Shown here piece after piece: positions 15,692 to 24,319 of a stretch of DNA of 42,462 nt. Below the pieces are notes generated by a model. The model did not search any database, was not told the DNA's origin, and worked only from the letters and a program-made list of their open reading frames with translations. Location: the NCBI GenBank assembly GCA_046262355.1, contig JBHEMX010000049.1, positions 1 to 42,462 of the forward strand, in the 5' to 3' direction. Position 1 is the stretch's first letter. Every line of letters begins with the position of its first letter. Made by a program: the position numbers and the translations under genes. Source of the stretch: DATADD01 sp046262355 (lineage in GTDB: Bacteria > Actinomycetota > CADDZG01 > WHSQ01).

Positions 15692-18271
15692 TCACCGGAA
15701 TCCTATTTCCGCCCCTAGCGAGCGATCGAGAACCTCCATGAAGCGGCGGAGATCGAAGGGCTTAGTCAGATAGTCATCGGCACCGGCTTGCAGGAGCCTG
15801 TCGATTTGGCTGGGGGTGGCATCGGCGCTCAGGATGACGATCTCAGGGTCGTTGACGTCCCGCATCTCCCGCAGTTGTTTGAGAACGTCGCTGCCGTCCA
15901 TGTCGGGAAGATGCAGGTCCAAGAGAATTAAATCGGGGCAGTGCTTGCGCGCCAGCTCCACGCCAAGGCTGCCCTGCATGGCGCTAATGAGCTTGACTTG
16001 GGGATGACGGGCCAAGATGCGCTGCATGAGGTTCAGGTTAGAGAGGTTGTCTTCGATGTAGAGCACCGTGCCGCTCTGTTGCAGTGCCGGCTCTTCTAGC
16101 CGTGCTTCATCGCTATCTTCCGCGGGTTGTGGCGCGCCTTTGCCGAGAGGCAACTGCACCCAAAACGTACTTCCCTCTCCGACCACGCTGTCAACTCCGA
16201 CCTCGCCGCCCATGACTTCTGCCAGGCGTTTGGAAATCGCGAGACCGAGGCCGCTTCCTTCCACCCCGGTTCCGTGCACGCCAAGGCGCTCGAAGGGCTT
16301 GAACAGATCTTCCGTCCTCTCTGGGGCGATGCCCCACCCCGTATCGTGCACCTTGATGCTTAGCTGTCCCTCTCCGACGTCCTCGAAGAAAACGAGGACT
16401 GTCCCGGACGCCCGGTTGTACTTGACGGCGTTGGAGACAAGGTTCAACAAGACCTGCTTGAAACGCTGCCGATCCGCGAGCACGTGGACGTCCTGCACCT
16501 GACCGAGCTCCGTGCTGACGCGGATGTCTCGTTCGGTCGACATCGGGCGGATCAGATCTATGACTTCGTTCACGACTTCTGCCACTTCGACCGGCTCTAT
16601 CGAAAGAGACATCCGGCCAGCCTCTATGCGAGCGATGTCGAGCACTTCGTTGATGAGGCCAAGCAAATGATTGCCCGCCTTGAGAATGTGTCCGACGGCG
16701 TCCAGTTGCTCCGGGGTGAGATCATCCAACTCGAGGAGCTGGGCAAATCCCAATATCGCGTTCATAGGCGTGCGCAGCTCGTGGCTCATCCGCGAAAGGA
16801 ACTCGCTCTTGGCGCGGTCCGCCCGTTCAGCCTCATCTCTCGCCGCTTTGAGCGCTGCTTCCGCTTGTTTGCGCTCGGTGATGTCGACGAGGGTCGCGAC
16901 TGCGCCGCAGATCACATCTTGCTCGACGATGGGATCGGCCGAATACTCAGCAGAAAAGGAACTGCCGTCGCGCCGAAATAGCACCTCGTTCTCGATGCAG
17001 CAACCGCTGCCGTCCCGAAAAGCCCGGTAGATAGGACAGTCTTCGACAGCGTAAGGGGAGCCGTCCGGATGGCTGTGATGGATGAGCTCGTGCATCTGCT
17101 CACCTAGCACATCTTCGGGCGGGTATCCGAGCATGTCCGCAGCGGCACGGTTGATGAACGTGCAGCGTCCTTCGACATCGATTCCGTAGATCCCTCCGGG
17201 CGTCGACTCCAGCAGCAGGCGCAGCTGCTGGGCAAGGTCGCTTTGCTGAGCGATTAACGCATCGCGTTCCTTTTCCGAGCGCTCGCGCTCTGCGACGCGG
17301 CCGAGTTGCGTGCCGACATGCGCCATAACGTCCAACAGCGGCTCATCGGGCTCAGCTTCGCGCTCGGAGAAGAACTCGAGCACGCCGGCCACCTCCTCGC
17401 GCATCAAGATCGGAAAGGCGAGGGCACCCTTCAGACCGACCTGCTCCGCCGCCTTCGACCTCGCGAACTCACCGTCCTTGCTCACATCGGCGACCCAGAT
17501 GGACCGGGCGGAGAGATACACCGTGGCGGCAAACCCTGAACCCGGCCGGAAGCGGCTCGCCTCGGTCTCATGCCGGAACCTTTCGAAGCGCTCCGGCTCG
17601 TGGAGATGCCAAATGTCCGTAGACACCAGCTCGCCGGTGTCTGTGTCTGAAGGCAGAAAGGCGTGACCCACGGGCCATCCAGTGAAGCCACAGACCTCGG
17701 CGACGGCGACACGAAGCCCCTCGTCTAGAGTCCGCGCCTGGTTGGCCGCAACTGCCACCGCCCGTAGAAGCCGCACCAGTCCGCTCTTTCGCCTGAGCTC
17801 TTCCTCGGCTCGCTCGCGTTCCTCCGCCTCGGCAAGCATCTGTGCTTGTGCCAGACGTAGCTCGAGCAAATCCATGGCAACCGCAGCGAGTTGCGACAGA
17901 GCGGCAATCTCTTTTCCGTTCAACTCCCGAGGCTGGGTATCTACAACGCAGACCGTTCCCAGATTGAAGCCGTCTGAGGTTTTCAGGGGAGCGCCTGCGT
18001 AGAAGCGGATGCCGGGGCCTCCAGTAACAAGAGGGTTGTCAGCGAAACGAGGATCTGCGAGCGCGTCTGGCACGACCATGACCTCATCAGAGAGGATCGC
18101 GTGGGCACAGAACGAGACATTCCTGCTCGTCTGATCATCGTCGACTCCGACGCACGACTTGAACCACTGGCGGTCATCGTCGACGAGGGATACAAGCGCG
18201 ATCGGGACCTTGAAGATTGCGGCGGCTAGACGCGTGATGCGCTCGAGTGCAGGGTCGACAGGCGTGTCCAA
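15692..18271 (-). CDS. Hybrid sensor histidine kinase (GAF-GAF-PAS-HisKA-HATPase-REC)
   Basis: A soluble multidomain signalling kinase of about 859 residues. First GAF about 8-140 (VPIALVSLVDDDRQWFKS), a coiled linker 140-165 (AEAEERERAEEEL), second GAF about 170-320, PAS about 345-465 (GIYGIDVEGRCTFINRAAADMLG), HisKA with the phosphoacceptor in FLSRMSHELRTPMNAILG, HATPase_c with NAVKYN and GSGLGLAISKRLAEVMGG, and a C-terminal receiver VLYIEDN...LILLDLHLPDMDG with phospho-Asp and conserved Lys in LTKPFD. No transmembrane segment is seen. The reported start is a TTG, but homologous GAF sequence continues upstream (RRLDALHRYRILDTP) with no ATG/GTG; a CTG at 18334 has an SD-like AAGGGAG at good distance. 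No output partner is adjacent. Confidence 0.88.
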   Translation of the reverse strand: MDTPVDPALERITRLAAAIFKVPIALVSLVDDDRQWFKSCVGVDDDQTSRNVSFCAHAILSDEVMVVPDALADPRFADNPLVTGGPGIRFYAGAPLKTSDGFNLGTVCVVDTQPRELNGKEIAALSQLAAVAMDLLELRLAQAQMLAEAEERERAEEELRRKSGLVRLLRAVAVAANQARTLDEGLRVAVAEVCGFTGWPVGHAFLPSDTDTGELVSTDIWHLHEPERFERFRHETEASRFRPGSGFAATVYLSARSIWVADVSKDGEFARSKAAEQVGLKGALAFPILMREEVAGVLEFFSEREAEPDEPLLDVMAHVGTQLGRVAERERSEKERDALIAQQSDLAQQLRLLLESTPGGIYGIDVEGRCTFINRAAADMLGYPPEDVLGEQMHELIHHSHPDGSPYAVEDCPIYRAFRDGSGCCIENEVLFRRDGSSFSAEYSADPIVEQDVICGAVATLVDITERKQAEAALKAARDEAERADRAKSEFLSRMSHELRTPMNAILGFAQLLELDDLTPEQLDAVGHILKAGNHLLGLINEVLDIARIEAGRMSLSIEPVEVAEVVNEVIDLIRPMSTERDIRVSTELGQVQDVHVLADRQRFKQVLLNLVSNAVKYNRASGTVLVFFEDVGEGQLSIKVHDTGWGIAPERTEDLFKPFERLGVHGTGVEGSGLGLAISKRLAEVMGGEVGVDSVVGEGSTFWVQLPLGKGAPQPAEDSDEARLEEPALQQSGTVLYIEDNLSNLNLMQRILARHPQVKLISAMQGSLGVELARKHCPDLILLDLHLPDMDGSDVLKQLREMRDVNDPEIVILSADATPSQIDRLLQAGADDYLTKPFDLRRFMEVLDRSLGAEIGFR

Positions 18272-18829
18272 GATCCGATACCTGTGCAGCGCATCGAGCC
18301 GCCGGGGCTCATCGCGGGGCTTAGGTACGTCCAGCTGTCCACTCCCTTCCGGCCATGCCTATCAGACCGCTCAGGCCGGTCGCCCCCCGCGAAGTCACGG
18401 GCGCGACGACGAGCACCTGTGCTCACAATTCTGGTCGGTTGATACGCGCCGACTCTTGAGCAGAGCGAGCACGGGGACTCGTGGATTCGAACGCCGTCCG
18501 TGCTTCCGTCTGATGGCGGCTGCACATGTGCGCGCATGCGGCAACCCCTTGACGTCGACATCCGGCTGCCTGTGATCATCAGTCACGAGCGCGCCCACCG
18601 CCGAACCAGAACACCCCGACGAGCGTTCTGGGCGCCTCCGTCAACCAACTTCCATGCCTTTCGAGGGCCCTTCGGAGATTTCTCGGAGTTCCCCGGGGGG
18701 TAGCACCCCTTCGACGCTTGTAGCGTCCATCATCGTTGCGGCCGTCCTGGCGTCGTCCGCGGCCGACCATCGGAAGGAAGTCCGGCACACGATAGTTGCC
18801 AGATAATCGAGGGCGTCCTCAAGGTTTGT
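18272..18829. other. Intergenic region between histidine kinase and zinc-ribbon gene
   Basis: About 560 bp serving as the divergent upstream region of both neighbours. It contains an 11-bp-unit repeat at 18669-18690 that also occurs near 41.5 kb (see repeats), directly followed by a GC-rich run CCCCGGGGGG and a complementary CACCCC. No gene is supported. Confidence 0.5.
18669..18690 (+). repeat. Dispersed copy of the TCGGAGAT repeat
   Basis: The 20 bases 18669-18688 are identical to 41519-41538. They read as two 11-bp halves, CCTTCGGAGAT and TTCTCGGAGTT, the same half-units that are tandemly repeated near 41.5 kb. Both copies lie in regions upstream of plus-strand genes. Confidence 0.85.
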
Positions 18830-19240
18830 GTGACGGATGATGGAACGGTGGTGACCTGGTTCTGCCCCGAGTGCTTCCACGAGGTCGACGAGCTGGAGAG
18901 GATCTGCCCCCGCTGCGGTGCCGATATCTCCGAGGAGCGCACGTACGAGCAGCGCCTTGTCAATGCGCTCAAGCATCGCCTCGCCGATCGCCAGCTCCTC
19001 GCCGCACAGATTCTTTCAAGCATAGGCACCGACGCCGCGGTCGAACCGCTGGCGGAGGCGGCACGACAGCGCCGCGACCCATATCTCGCAGGCGAAGCCA
19101 TCCATGCCCTGGCAAGCATCGGGACAGAGTCGGCGCTCCGAGAGCTCGAATCGATCGCCCGAACGGGCCCCCCTCGCTCGCGCCGACTCGCTCGTCAAGC
19201 CCTCCGCGACCACGAGACGGCAGCGGGGACGGATCGATAG
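18830..19240 (+). CDS. Zinc-ribbon plus HEAT-repeat small protein
   Basis: 136 residues from a GTG. The N-terminus has a zinc ribbon, CPEC (about 13-16) and CPRC (about 28-31), like a double-cysteine rubredoxin-type knuckle. The rest is helical with HEAT/PBS-lyase-like repeats: RQLLAAQILSSIGTDAAVEPLAEAA and YLAGEAIHALASIGTESALRELESIA. Such proteins act as small scaffolds; no enzymatic residues are visible. It lies about 50 bp before the fluoride riboswitch of the crcB operon, and is not obviously under that switch. Confidence 0.65.
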   Translation: MTDDGTVVTWFCPECFHEVDELERICPRCGADISEERTYEQRLVNALKHRLADRQLLAAQILSSIGTDAAVEPLAEAARQRRDPYLAGEAIHALASIGTESALRELESIARTGPPRSRRLARQALRDHETAAGTDR

Positions 19241-19289
19241 CTTGACTGTGTGACGTCCAGTAATCGTCCGGATACCATGGCCTGGATCA

Positions 19290-19335
19290 GGCGATGGAGC
19301 TCGCCTCAACCGCCGTAGCGCTGATGGCTCCTACC
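19290..19335 (+). promoter_or_regulatory. Fluoride riboswitch 1 (crcB motif), upstream of crcB-DUF190-crcB
   Basis: The two conserved blocks of the fluoride aptamer are present: GGCGATGGAGCTCGCC with its P2 self-complementarity, then a short P3 hairpin (CGCCGTAGCG) and GCTGATGGCTCCTACC. The second block closes the pseudoknot and P1. No strong terminator follows, so control here is probably at translation initiation; the first usable start is about 40 nt downstream. Confidence 0.93.
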
Positions 19336-19375
19336 CCGAATGAGGTGGCGTGCATGGAAGGGTGGGACCAGGTCA

Positions 19376-19780
19376 ATGCGCTCGATCGCGGTGTTGATCG
19401 GCGGTGCCGTGGGCGCCCTGTCCCGCTGGGGCGTCGGTCTCCTTCTTCCCACCTCCGCATCTGGCTTTCCTCTCGCCACCTTCGTCGTCAACATGTCGGG
19501 TGCGTTCGGTTTGGGGATCGCCGGGGTGGTTTTGACCGAGCGAATGGTCCCGAAGCCATACATGAGACCGCTGGTCGGGATCGGGTTCTTCGGCGCCTAC
19601 ACGACCTTCTCGACGATGGCGCTCGACGGGATCAGGCTGCTGGACTCGGGCCATGCAGCAACCGGACTCACCTATTGGATCCTGACCTTGATCGTCGGCC
19701 AGATGGCCGGCGTCTATGGGATGTGGCTGGGTCGGTTGGAATTCTCTCGACGAGGAGGCCTGGATGAAGCTCGAGGGTAA
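19376..19780 (+). CDS. crcB: Fluoride channel CrcB/Fluc, subunit 1
   Basis: A 134-residue four-helix fluoride channel subunit of the inner membrane. Family marks are GGAVGALSRW (GGxxGxxxR), NMSGAFGLG and the central GFFGAYTTFSTM with the Phe residues and TTFST break that line the pore and bind the central Na+. The frame opens at 19340, but that ATG is only four bases after the riboswitch; ATG 19376 gives MRSIAVLIGGAVGAL, the normal CrcB start. It overlaps the DUF190 gene by 17 bp. Two crcB genes in one operon usually form a heterodimer with opposite topologies. Confidence 0.95.
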   Translation: MRSIAVLIGGAVGALSRWGVGLLLPTSASGFPLATFVVNMSGAFGLGIAGVVLTERMVPKPYMRPLVGIGFFGAYTTFSTMALDGIRLLDSGHAATGLTYWILTLIVGQMAGVYGMWLGRLEFSRRGGLDEARG

Positions 19781-20111
19781 AGGGAAACTCGTTCGCATCT
19801 ACATCGGCGAGTCGGACAAGTGGAAGCACAAACCCCTCTACGAGGAGATCGTCCAGGCCGCGCGCAAGATGCACATGGCGGGAGCGACCGTGCTCCGCGG
19901 TATCGAGGGCTTCGGCGCGCACTCGCACTTGCATACCGCCCGCATACTGCGGCTCTCGGAGGACCTGCCGCTCGTCATCGAGCTCGTCGACACCGCAGAA
20001 AAGATCGACGGGTTCCTCGACGAAATCGATCACATGATCGAGGAAGGGATGGTCACGACCGAGCGGGTCGAGATCCGCAAGTATGTGGCGGGCAAGGATC
20101 CAGACTCTTGA
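19764..20111 (+). CDS. DUF190 family protein (PII-like) between two crcB genes
   Basis: 115 residues from ATG 19764, with SD GAGGAGG six bases upstream. The family pattern is clear: LVRIYIGESDKWKHKPLYEEIV, then GATVLRGIEGFGAHSHLHTARILRLSEDLPLVIELVD and EEGMVTTERVEI. DUF190 proteins have a ferredoxin-like PII fold and commonly accompany crcB; they are thought to regulate the channel or sense a ligand, but the ligand is not known to me. The stop overlaps the TTG of the second crcB (TTGA). Confidence 0.93.
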   Translation: MKLEGKGKLVRIYIGESDKWKHKPLYEEIVQAARKMHMAGATVLRGIEGFGAHSHLHTARILRLSEDLPLVIELVDTAEKIDGFLDEIDHMIEEGMVTTERVEIRKYVAGKDPDS

Positions 20112-20470
20112 CCGCGCTCGGTGTCGCCATCGGAGGCGCGCTGGGAGCATTTGCACGTTACTCGCTTGAAGGGGTCATCGCCCAACGGCAACGAACTCCC
20201 TTTCCTCTGAGCACACTGATCATCAACGTTAGTGGCAGCGTCTTGCTGGGAGCGATAGTTGGCGCCGTCCTGAGCGGGTCGCTGCCCAAAAGCACACTGA
20301 CATGGGCTGGAACCGGCTTCTGTGGCGGCTACACGACTTTCTCGACGTTAACCTACGAAACCGTTCGATTGATCGAGGACAGCGCGTGGCGCTACTGCGC
20401 GTGGAACATCGCCCTATCGGGGCCTCTGAGCTTCCTCGGTGCAGGTGCCACCTATCTGCTACTGAAGTAG
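20108..20470 (+). CDS. crcB: Fluoride channel CrcB/Fluc, subunit 2
   Basis: A 120-residue CrcB with a TTG start overlapping the DUF190 stop; the longer frame upstream is out-of-phase DUF190 sequence. Motifs are GGALGAFARYSLEG, NVSGSVLLGAIVG and GFCGGYTTFSTLTYE. Four transmembrane helices are visible, the last being GPLSFLGAGATYLL. It should pair with subunit 1. The gene converges on uspA with 13 bp between the two stops. Confidence 0.94.
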   Translation: MTALGVAIGGALGAFARYSLEGVIAQRQRTPFPLSTLIINVSGSVLLGAIVGAVLSGSLPKSTLTWAGTGFCGGYTTFSTLTYETVRLIEDSAWRYCAWNIALSGPLSFLGAGATYLLLK

Positions 20471-20483
20471 GTCTCTTCCCCAG

Positions 20484-20906
20484 TTATCTCACGATGAGAA
20501 CGGAGCGATCCGAATGGCGACTGACCCGTTCCGCGGTCGTACCGAGCAACGATCCCCATACCCCAGAATGACCGCTGTGGCCGATCACGATGAGATCGGC
20601 ATCGTTCTCTTTGGCGACCGCGACGATGGTCTGGGCCGCGTGGCCGGCGCGGATCTCGGTTTCGATCGGGACGTCGTGAGTGGCGGCAAGAGCGCGGGCT
20701 TCCTCGAGTAGCGCCTTGGACTCAGACTCCTCGCGCTCGAGCTCCTCGTTCACCTCACCCACGGTCGCGCCATAGTGGGGCAGGTGCGCCTCGATCGCCA
20801 GCACCGTGACTGCGGCGCGGTCGTCGCGCGCCATCCCCAGCCCGACCTCCAAGGCCTTCCTGGCCCCTTCGGAGCCGTCGTACGCGATCAGCAAACGCTC
20901 ATACAT
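20484..20906 (-). CDS. Universal stress protein, UspA family
   Basis: 140 residues from ATG (MYERLLIAYDGSEGARKALEVG). The C-terminal ATP-binding signature is GHSGHSGVWGSLLGTTAERVSRHSDRSVLIVR (G-2x-G-9x-G-S/T). It is likely an ATP-binding cytosolic stress factor. The only SD-like sequence, GGGAG, directly abuts the ATG, so the start may lie slightly upstream in the same frame. UspA genes are known companions of fluoride riboswitches, but this one points away from the nearby switches and none reads into it. Confidence 0.88.
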   Translation of the reverse strand: MYERLLIAYDGSEGARKALEVGLGMARDDRAAVTVLAIEAHLPHYGATVGEVNEELEREESESKALLEEARALAATHDVPIETEIRAGHAAQTIVAVAKENDADLIVIGHSGHSGVWGSLLGTTAERVSRHSDRSVLIVR

Positions 20907-20990
20907 CTCCCAATTATGCGCGCCCCATCCGCAAGACGGGAAGGCGTGACTCCCCAGGCTTTCGGGCTTACCATCTCGGAAAGCACGAAG

Positions 20991-21052
20991 GGTGATGGAA
21001 CCCGCCCGGGCGGACAGCCCGAAAAGCTCGCTGCAGCTAATGGCTCCTGGCA
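20991..21052 (+). promoter_or_regulatory. Fluoride riboswitch 2, upstream of the antiporter remnant
   Basis: GGTGATGGAACCCGCC matches the first aptamer block and GCTAATGGCTCCTGGC the second (A replacing G in the usual CTGATGG). Between them lies an extended hairpin CGGGCGGACAGCCCG, longer than in the other copies. A terminator overlaps its 3' end. This is the most divergent of the six copies. Confidence 0.8.
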
Positions 21053-21073
21053 TCTCGATGCCGGGAGCCCTTT
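21042..21073 (+). terminator. Intrinsic terminator of fluoride riboswitch 2
   Basis: An 11-bp stem, GGCTCCTGGCA (21042-21052) with TGCCGGGAGCC (21059-21069), loop TCTCGA, then CTTT. The left arm is shared with the aptamer's 3' block, so fluoride binding would compete with termination. Confidence 0.85.
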
Positions 21074-21094
21074 GTCGTAAGGAGGCCTGAATAC

Positions 21095-21841
21095 GTGGAC
21101 CCGCTCTACGTAGCGATGGTGCTTTCTGTCGTCATCCTGGTGGCGAGCGTAGTCTCCATCGAGCTGGGCTGTCGATCGCCATCGTCGAGATCGCGATCGG
21201 GATCGTGGTCGGCAACACCCTGCACATCGAGCCGACCGAGTGGGTCAAGTTCCTGACAGCCTTCGGACATCGAGCCGGAGCTGAAGGGTGCATTCGCCGC
21301 GCTGTTCCTGCTGATGCATCTGGGCGGACGGGCCCAGAACCATGCGGTGCTGCCCGCCTTCCTGCTCGGCCTCGCGGTGGCCCGGATCTTCCAGCGTCAC
21401 AGGCTCGAGCAGCAGCGCCTGCGGGTTGTAGCGTTCGCGTTCCTGACGCCGTTCTTCTTCATCAACTCCGGCATGAACGTGTCGCTCGGGGCAGTGTGGG
21501 CCAACATCGGGCTCCTGGCCGCGTTCTTGGTCGTGAAAGTGGTACTCAAATTCATCGGCGTCTACCCAGCGGCGCGCCGTTACGTGAGTGAGCACGCGAC
21601 CTATACGACGCTGCTGATGAGCACGGGGCTCACCTTTGGGACGATCGCGTCGAGCTACGGCCTCACCGCCGGGATCATCAACAAGGGCCAGTTCTCGGTG
21701 CTGGTCACGGTAGTGGTCCTCACGGCCATCGTGCCGACCGCCATCGCACAAAGGTTCTACGCGCCGGTGTTCACTCATGAGAGCCAAGAAGAATCCACCG
21801 ATCCGCCCGCGGCGGCAAAGGGAGGATCGACGGACGAATGA
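21095..21841 (+). pseudogene. Na+/H+ antiporter (CPA family), frameshifted and internally deleted
   Basis: It starts with SD AAGGAGG and GTG 21095: VDPLYVAMVLSVVILVASVV, then loses a base near 21168 and continues in another frame as LSIAIVEIAIGIVVGNTLHI...KFLTAFG. At about 21264 the sequence jumps to IEPELKGAFAALFLLMHLG, which in full-length antiporters lies well over 100 residues further on. The C-terminal half from there is intact (NHAVLPAFLLGLAVARIFQ, FFINSGMNVSLG, TGLTFGTIASSYGLTAGII). Intact members have around 390-420 residues. Fluoride riboswitches often precede such antiporters, so this was once a fluoride-regulated transporter. The surviving 3' ORF (21314-21841) is unlikely to work alone. 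Confidence 0.78.
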
Positions 21842-21856
21842 GGCCGCGGTAGGCAG

Positions 21857-22480
21857 GTGAAGAAATTCGGCGATCCCGAGGGGTGGGAGGGGGCCGATCT
21901 CGACCTCGTGCTCACTGAGCAAGACTGCGCCGCGTGCGCTCTGGCTCGGGAAACGGAAGATTCTCTGGTCTTTTGGCTGGCGACGGCCAACATCCGCGAC
22001 TCCGACACGATTCGCAGGATCGTCGACGCGAGAGGGCTGTGCGGCTATCACTGGAACCGAGTGCTCGACGATCTCCGTGGGCATGCAGGATTGCCGGCAG
22101 CGAAACTGCTCTACGCGATCGCGCAGAAGGCCGCGGGTGAATCCCGGGGAACGGGAACTACCAACGGTCCGCGCTGCCCCGTGTGCGCCGCCATGGCAAC
22201 CCGCGCCGATGCAACGATCGAACTGGTCGCACAGCGACTTTCTGATCCCGCGCGCCGGGTCTCGTTCGAGCTTTCCTTCGGCGTTTGCCACCCACACTTC
22301 ATTCGCCTGCCTGCCTTACGCATCAATAGCGAATTGACGCGCACCTTCGCAGAGATTCATCGGACCCAGCTGGCCCGTATCGCGGCCCAGATGAAGGATG
22401 CAGAACTCGATGCCTCAGCCCGGCCTCGGCTGCTGCGCCTGCTCGTGATCAAGCTCAGCGGATCTACTGGGCACCCGTAA
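21857..22480 (+). CDS. Uncharacterised Cys/His-rich protein with duplicated C-x2-C and GxCxxH motifs
   Basis: 207 residues from a GTG 15 bp after the antiporter stop. The pattern repeats: DCAACALA (about 23-30) with GLCGYHW (about 60), then RCPVCAAM (about 107-114) with GVCHPHF (about 142). Each C-x2-C plus C-x2-H set could bind a metal or form a redox site. Two degenerate relatives lie at 22.5-23.2 kb and 27.1-27.4 kb, so this is a small local family. It may be similar to DUF6062-type proteins, but I am not sure. It is presumably cotranscribed from fluoride riboswitch 2. Confidence 0.7.
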   Translation: MKKFGDPEGWEGADLDLVLTEQDCAACALARETEDSLVFWLATANIRDSDTIRRIVDARGLCGYHWNRVLDDLRGHAGLPAAKLLYAIAQKAAGESRGTGTTNGPRCPVCAAMATRADATIELVAQRLSDPARRVSFELSFGVCHPHFIRLPALRINSELTRTFAEIHRTQLARIAAQMKDAELDASARPRLLRLLVIKLSGSTGHP

Positions 22481-22529
22481 GAGCGTCCTTCTCACGCAGT
22501 AGTGAGGATTTGGTACCGACCAGCCGGCG

Positions 22530-23160
22530 AAGAAACCAAGTGCCTCGATCCACGCTATCGACTCGAGGTCAGTGGCACGCGGCCCGCCCCACGTCATCGA
22601 CCGGCCAAACCGATAAAGCCGGCGGTGCAGCTCCGTAAGGCGCACTCCAAGGTCGGTCGGTTCGGGAAGTTCGGCGGCAAGCAAGTGCGGTCGACACGGC
22701 AGCCCTTCGCCGCCAAGGCAGGCGCGGCAGGCGCGCCATCGCCACAGGCGCTCGGTCCTCCGCAGCAGATCGGGTGTTCGCGCCCGGTGGGTTAATTCGT
22801 TGTCGGTAAGACGCGAAATAGGGGTCCGCACTGCCAAGCGCGAGATAGTTGCAGGTGAAACAATAGTCTCGCGGCCGCAGGGCCACGCCGGCACGACGAC
22901 GTCGCCAAGGACGCTCGGCGATGCGAGCCGCGCGGTGAGTGAGATCCTCGTACAGGGTTGGTAGTCGCGAACGGCTTTCCTCCACGCACTTCGATCTCGG
23001 CAACGGCGAATAACCAAGCGTGACGACTACACAAACCTCAACTGCGCCACAGGTGGTGTCGTATGTCGGCATTCATGATGGACCCTTGGAGGAACCACCA
23101 AAGTTGCTTGGCCTCAGCCAAGGAGACGTCGAGAGCGCCGATTGACTCAGGGTAATAAGG
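22530..23160 (-). pseudogene. Degenerate Cys/His-rich family gene, copy 2
   Basis: Reading the minus strand from 23160: SLAEAKQLWWFLQGSIM...HHLWRS, an in-frame TGA at 23040-23038, then GLCSRHAWLFAVAEIEVRGGKPF. A frameshift near 22950 leads to LYEDLTHRAARIAERPW and DYCFTCNYLALGSADPYF; another near 22797 leads to LLRRTERLWRWRACRACLGG and GLPCRPHLLAAELPEPTDL through about 22530. The full reconstructed protein would be about 210 residues with the same C-x2-C / GLCxxH / YCFTC / C-x2-C layout as the intact neighbour family. One stop and at least two frameshifts make it a pseudogene. Confidence 0.7.
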
Positions 23161-23371
23161 CACCGCCGCCGCGGGGACGATCGATTTGCGCCGACCTCGC
23201 AATTGCTCGAGCAACGTGACGCCTCCGAGTCAACAAGCTCGTAGAGCCCATTAGCCGGTGCGGCGATGCGACGTCACGGTCGCGGCGGGACCCATCGCTG
23301 ACGCCGACTTTATCGCGAGCGGAGAGAGGCTCGTGCTGGGCCTGTGGTGATTGGTATTGCTCTCGAGTGCA

Positions 23372-24070
23372 TCATTGATCGAGTAGAGAGAGATCCCCTC
23401 GCTGCAGCGCCTGCCATAGCGAACCGGAGAGCTCGTCATACCTGCTCACGAGCCTGCGCGCGGGATCGTGCTCCACGACTCCCTGGAAGAAGCTTTCCAG
23501 CAACTCCTTCAGCGATCCAACTATCAGAGCGTCGTTCGTCTTGCGGCGTGAGACGTAAAACGGCTCACCGTCGCGCATACGCTCCATCTGCGAGTCGTCG
23601 ACATCCCACCACAGCAACATCCGCCGCGTCGGCTGCTGCGGGCTCACAGTTCGATTGATGAGACATTCGTGGCGCCGAAGATCGAGGTGGACCAGACGTC
23701 GCACCACGTCGGCTCCGGCACGGCCCTCGATCCGACGAGGGGTATCCGCTCGCCAGCTCGGAGCTATCCCTCCTGCCGCTCGCCACCCGGTCGCCTCGAC
23801 GATGAACACGTCTTCGCCGCGAGCGAGAAGGTAGTCGAAGGTCGTGATCCTGCGGGCCTCGACGTGACCGAACAAGGTCTTCTCGCGGACCACCGGACGG
23901 TTTGCCCGGCCACTCTCGTCATAATCCCCCGCCAGGACTTCGAAGCCGAACGATCGAAGCACGGAGGGCAGCAGCGACTCGTATACGCCGTTGAAAAGAT
24001 GTCCGAGGAAGCGCTGATCGGCACCGTCGAGCGGATCGGTGCCGCCCGGTTGGCTCGCTTTCATTGCCAT
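23372..24070 (-). CDS. Uncharacterised protein under a fluoride riboswitch
   Basis: 232 residues, ATG with SD GAAGGAGA seven bases upstream. The sequence is soluble and mixed alpha/beta: RFLGHLFNGVYESLLPSVLRSFGFEVLAGDY near the N-terminus, TTFDYLLARGEDVFIVEATGWR around 80, and RRMLLWWDVDDSQ near 150. The D...x-E-A spacing in the central part faintly resembles a PD-(D/E)xK nuclease core but I do not consider that established. No transmembrane segment is visible. It is the sole gene behind riboswitch 3 and is divergent from another riboswitch-controlled gene. Confidence 0.75.
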   Translation of the reverse strand: MAMKASQPGGTDPLDGADQRFLGHLFNGVYESLLPSVLRSFGFEVLAGDYDESGRANRPVVREKTLFGHVEARRITTFDYLLARGEDVFIVEATGWRAAGGIAPSWRADTPRRIEGRAGADVVRRLVHLDLRRHECLINRTVSPQQPTRRMLLWWDVDDSQMERMRDGEPFYVSRRKTNDALIVGSLKELLESFFQGVVEHDPARRLVSRYDELSGSLWQALQRGDLSLLDQ

Positions 24071-24096
24071 CTCAGGTCTCCTTCGCCAACAAGAAA

Positions 24097-24121
24097 GGCT
24101 CCTACCAAACCGGTAGGAGCC
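24097..24121 (-). terminator. Intrinsic terminator of fluoride riboswitch 3
   Basis: On the minus strand GGCTCCTACC and GGTAGGAGCC form a perfect 10-bp stem with a five-base loop, followed by TTTCTT (24096-24091). The left arm is the 3' block of the aptamer. Confidence 0.92.
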
Positions 24122-24159
24122 ATCAGCACAAGGCGCTTTGCAGGCGGCGCTCCATCGCC
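24112..24159 (-). promoter_or_regulatory. Fluoride riboswitch 3 (minus strand)
   Basis: On the minus strand GGCGATGGAGCGCC is followed by a P3 hairpin region and GTGCTGATGGCTCCTACC, an excellent match to the fluoride aptamer. A TAGATA at 24167-24162 just upstream could be its -10 element. It leads into a perfect terminator and the gene at 23372-24070. Confidence 0.93.
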
Positions 24160-24270
24160 TCTATCTAGGATTCACGATCGCCAAGCCTCCAGACGGCCTC
24201 CAGCACCTGCCCCCTCACCCGACGAGTCTCATCCCGAGATGACACAACCGGAGTACGATTTGGTGCGAGA

Positions 24271-24319
24271 TCGCGATGGAGCTCGCCAGACTGCCCCCGA
24301 TGGGCTGATGGCTCCTACC
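24271..24319 (+). promoter_or_regulatory. Fluoride riboswitch 4 (plus strand, divergent from 3)
   Basis: GCGATGGAGCTCGCC, a P3 hairpin (GCCCCCGATGGGC) and GCTGATGGCTCCTACC. A TACGAT 12 bases upstream (24254-24259) may be the -10. About 110 bp separate it from riboswitch 3, so a shared bidirectional promoter region drives both. Confidence 0.93.
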
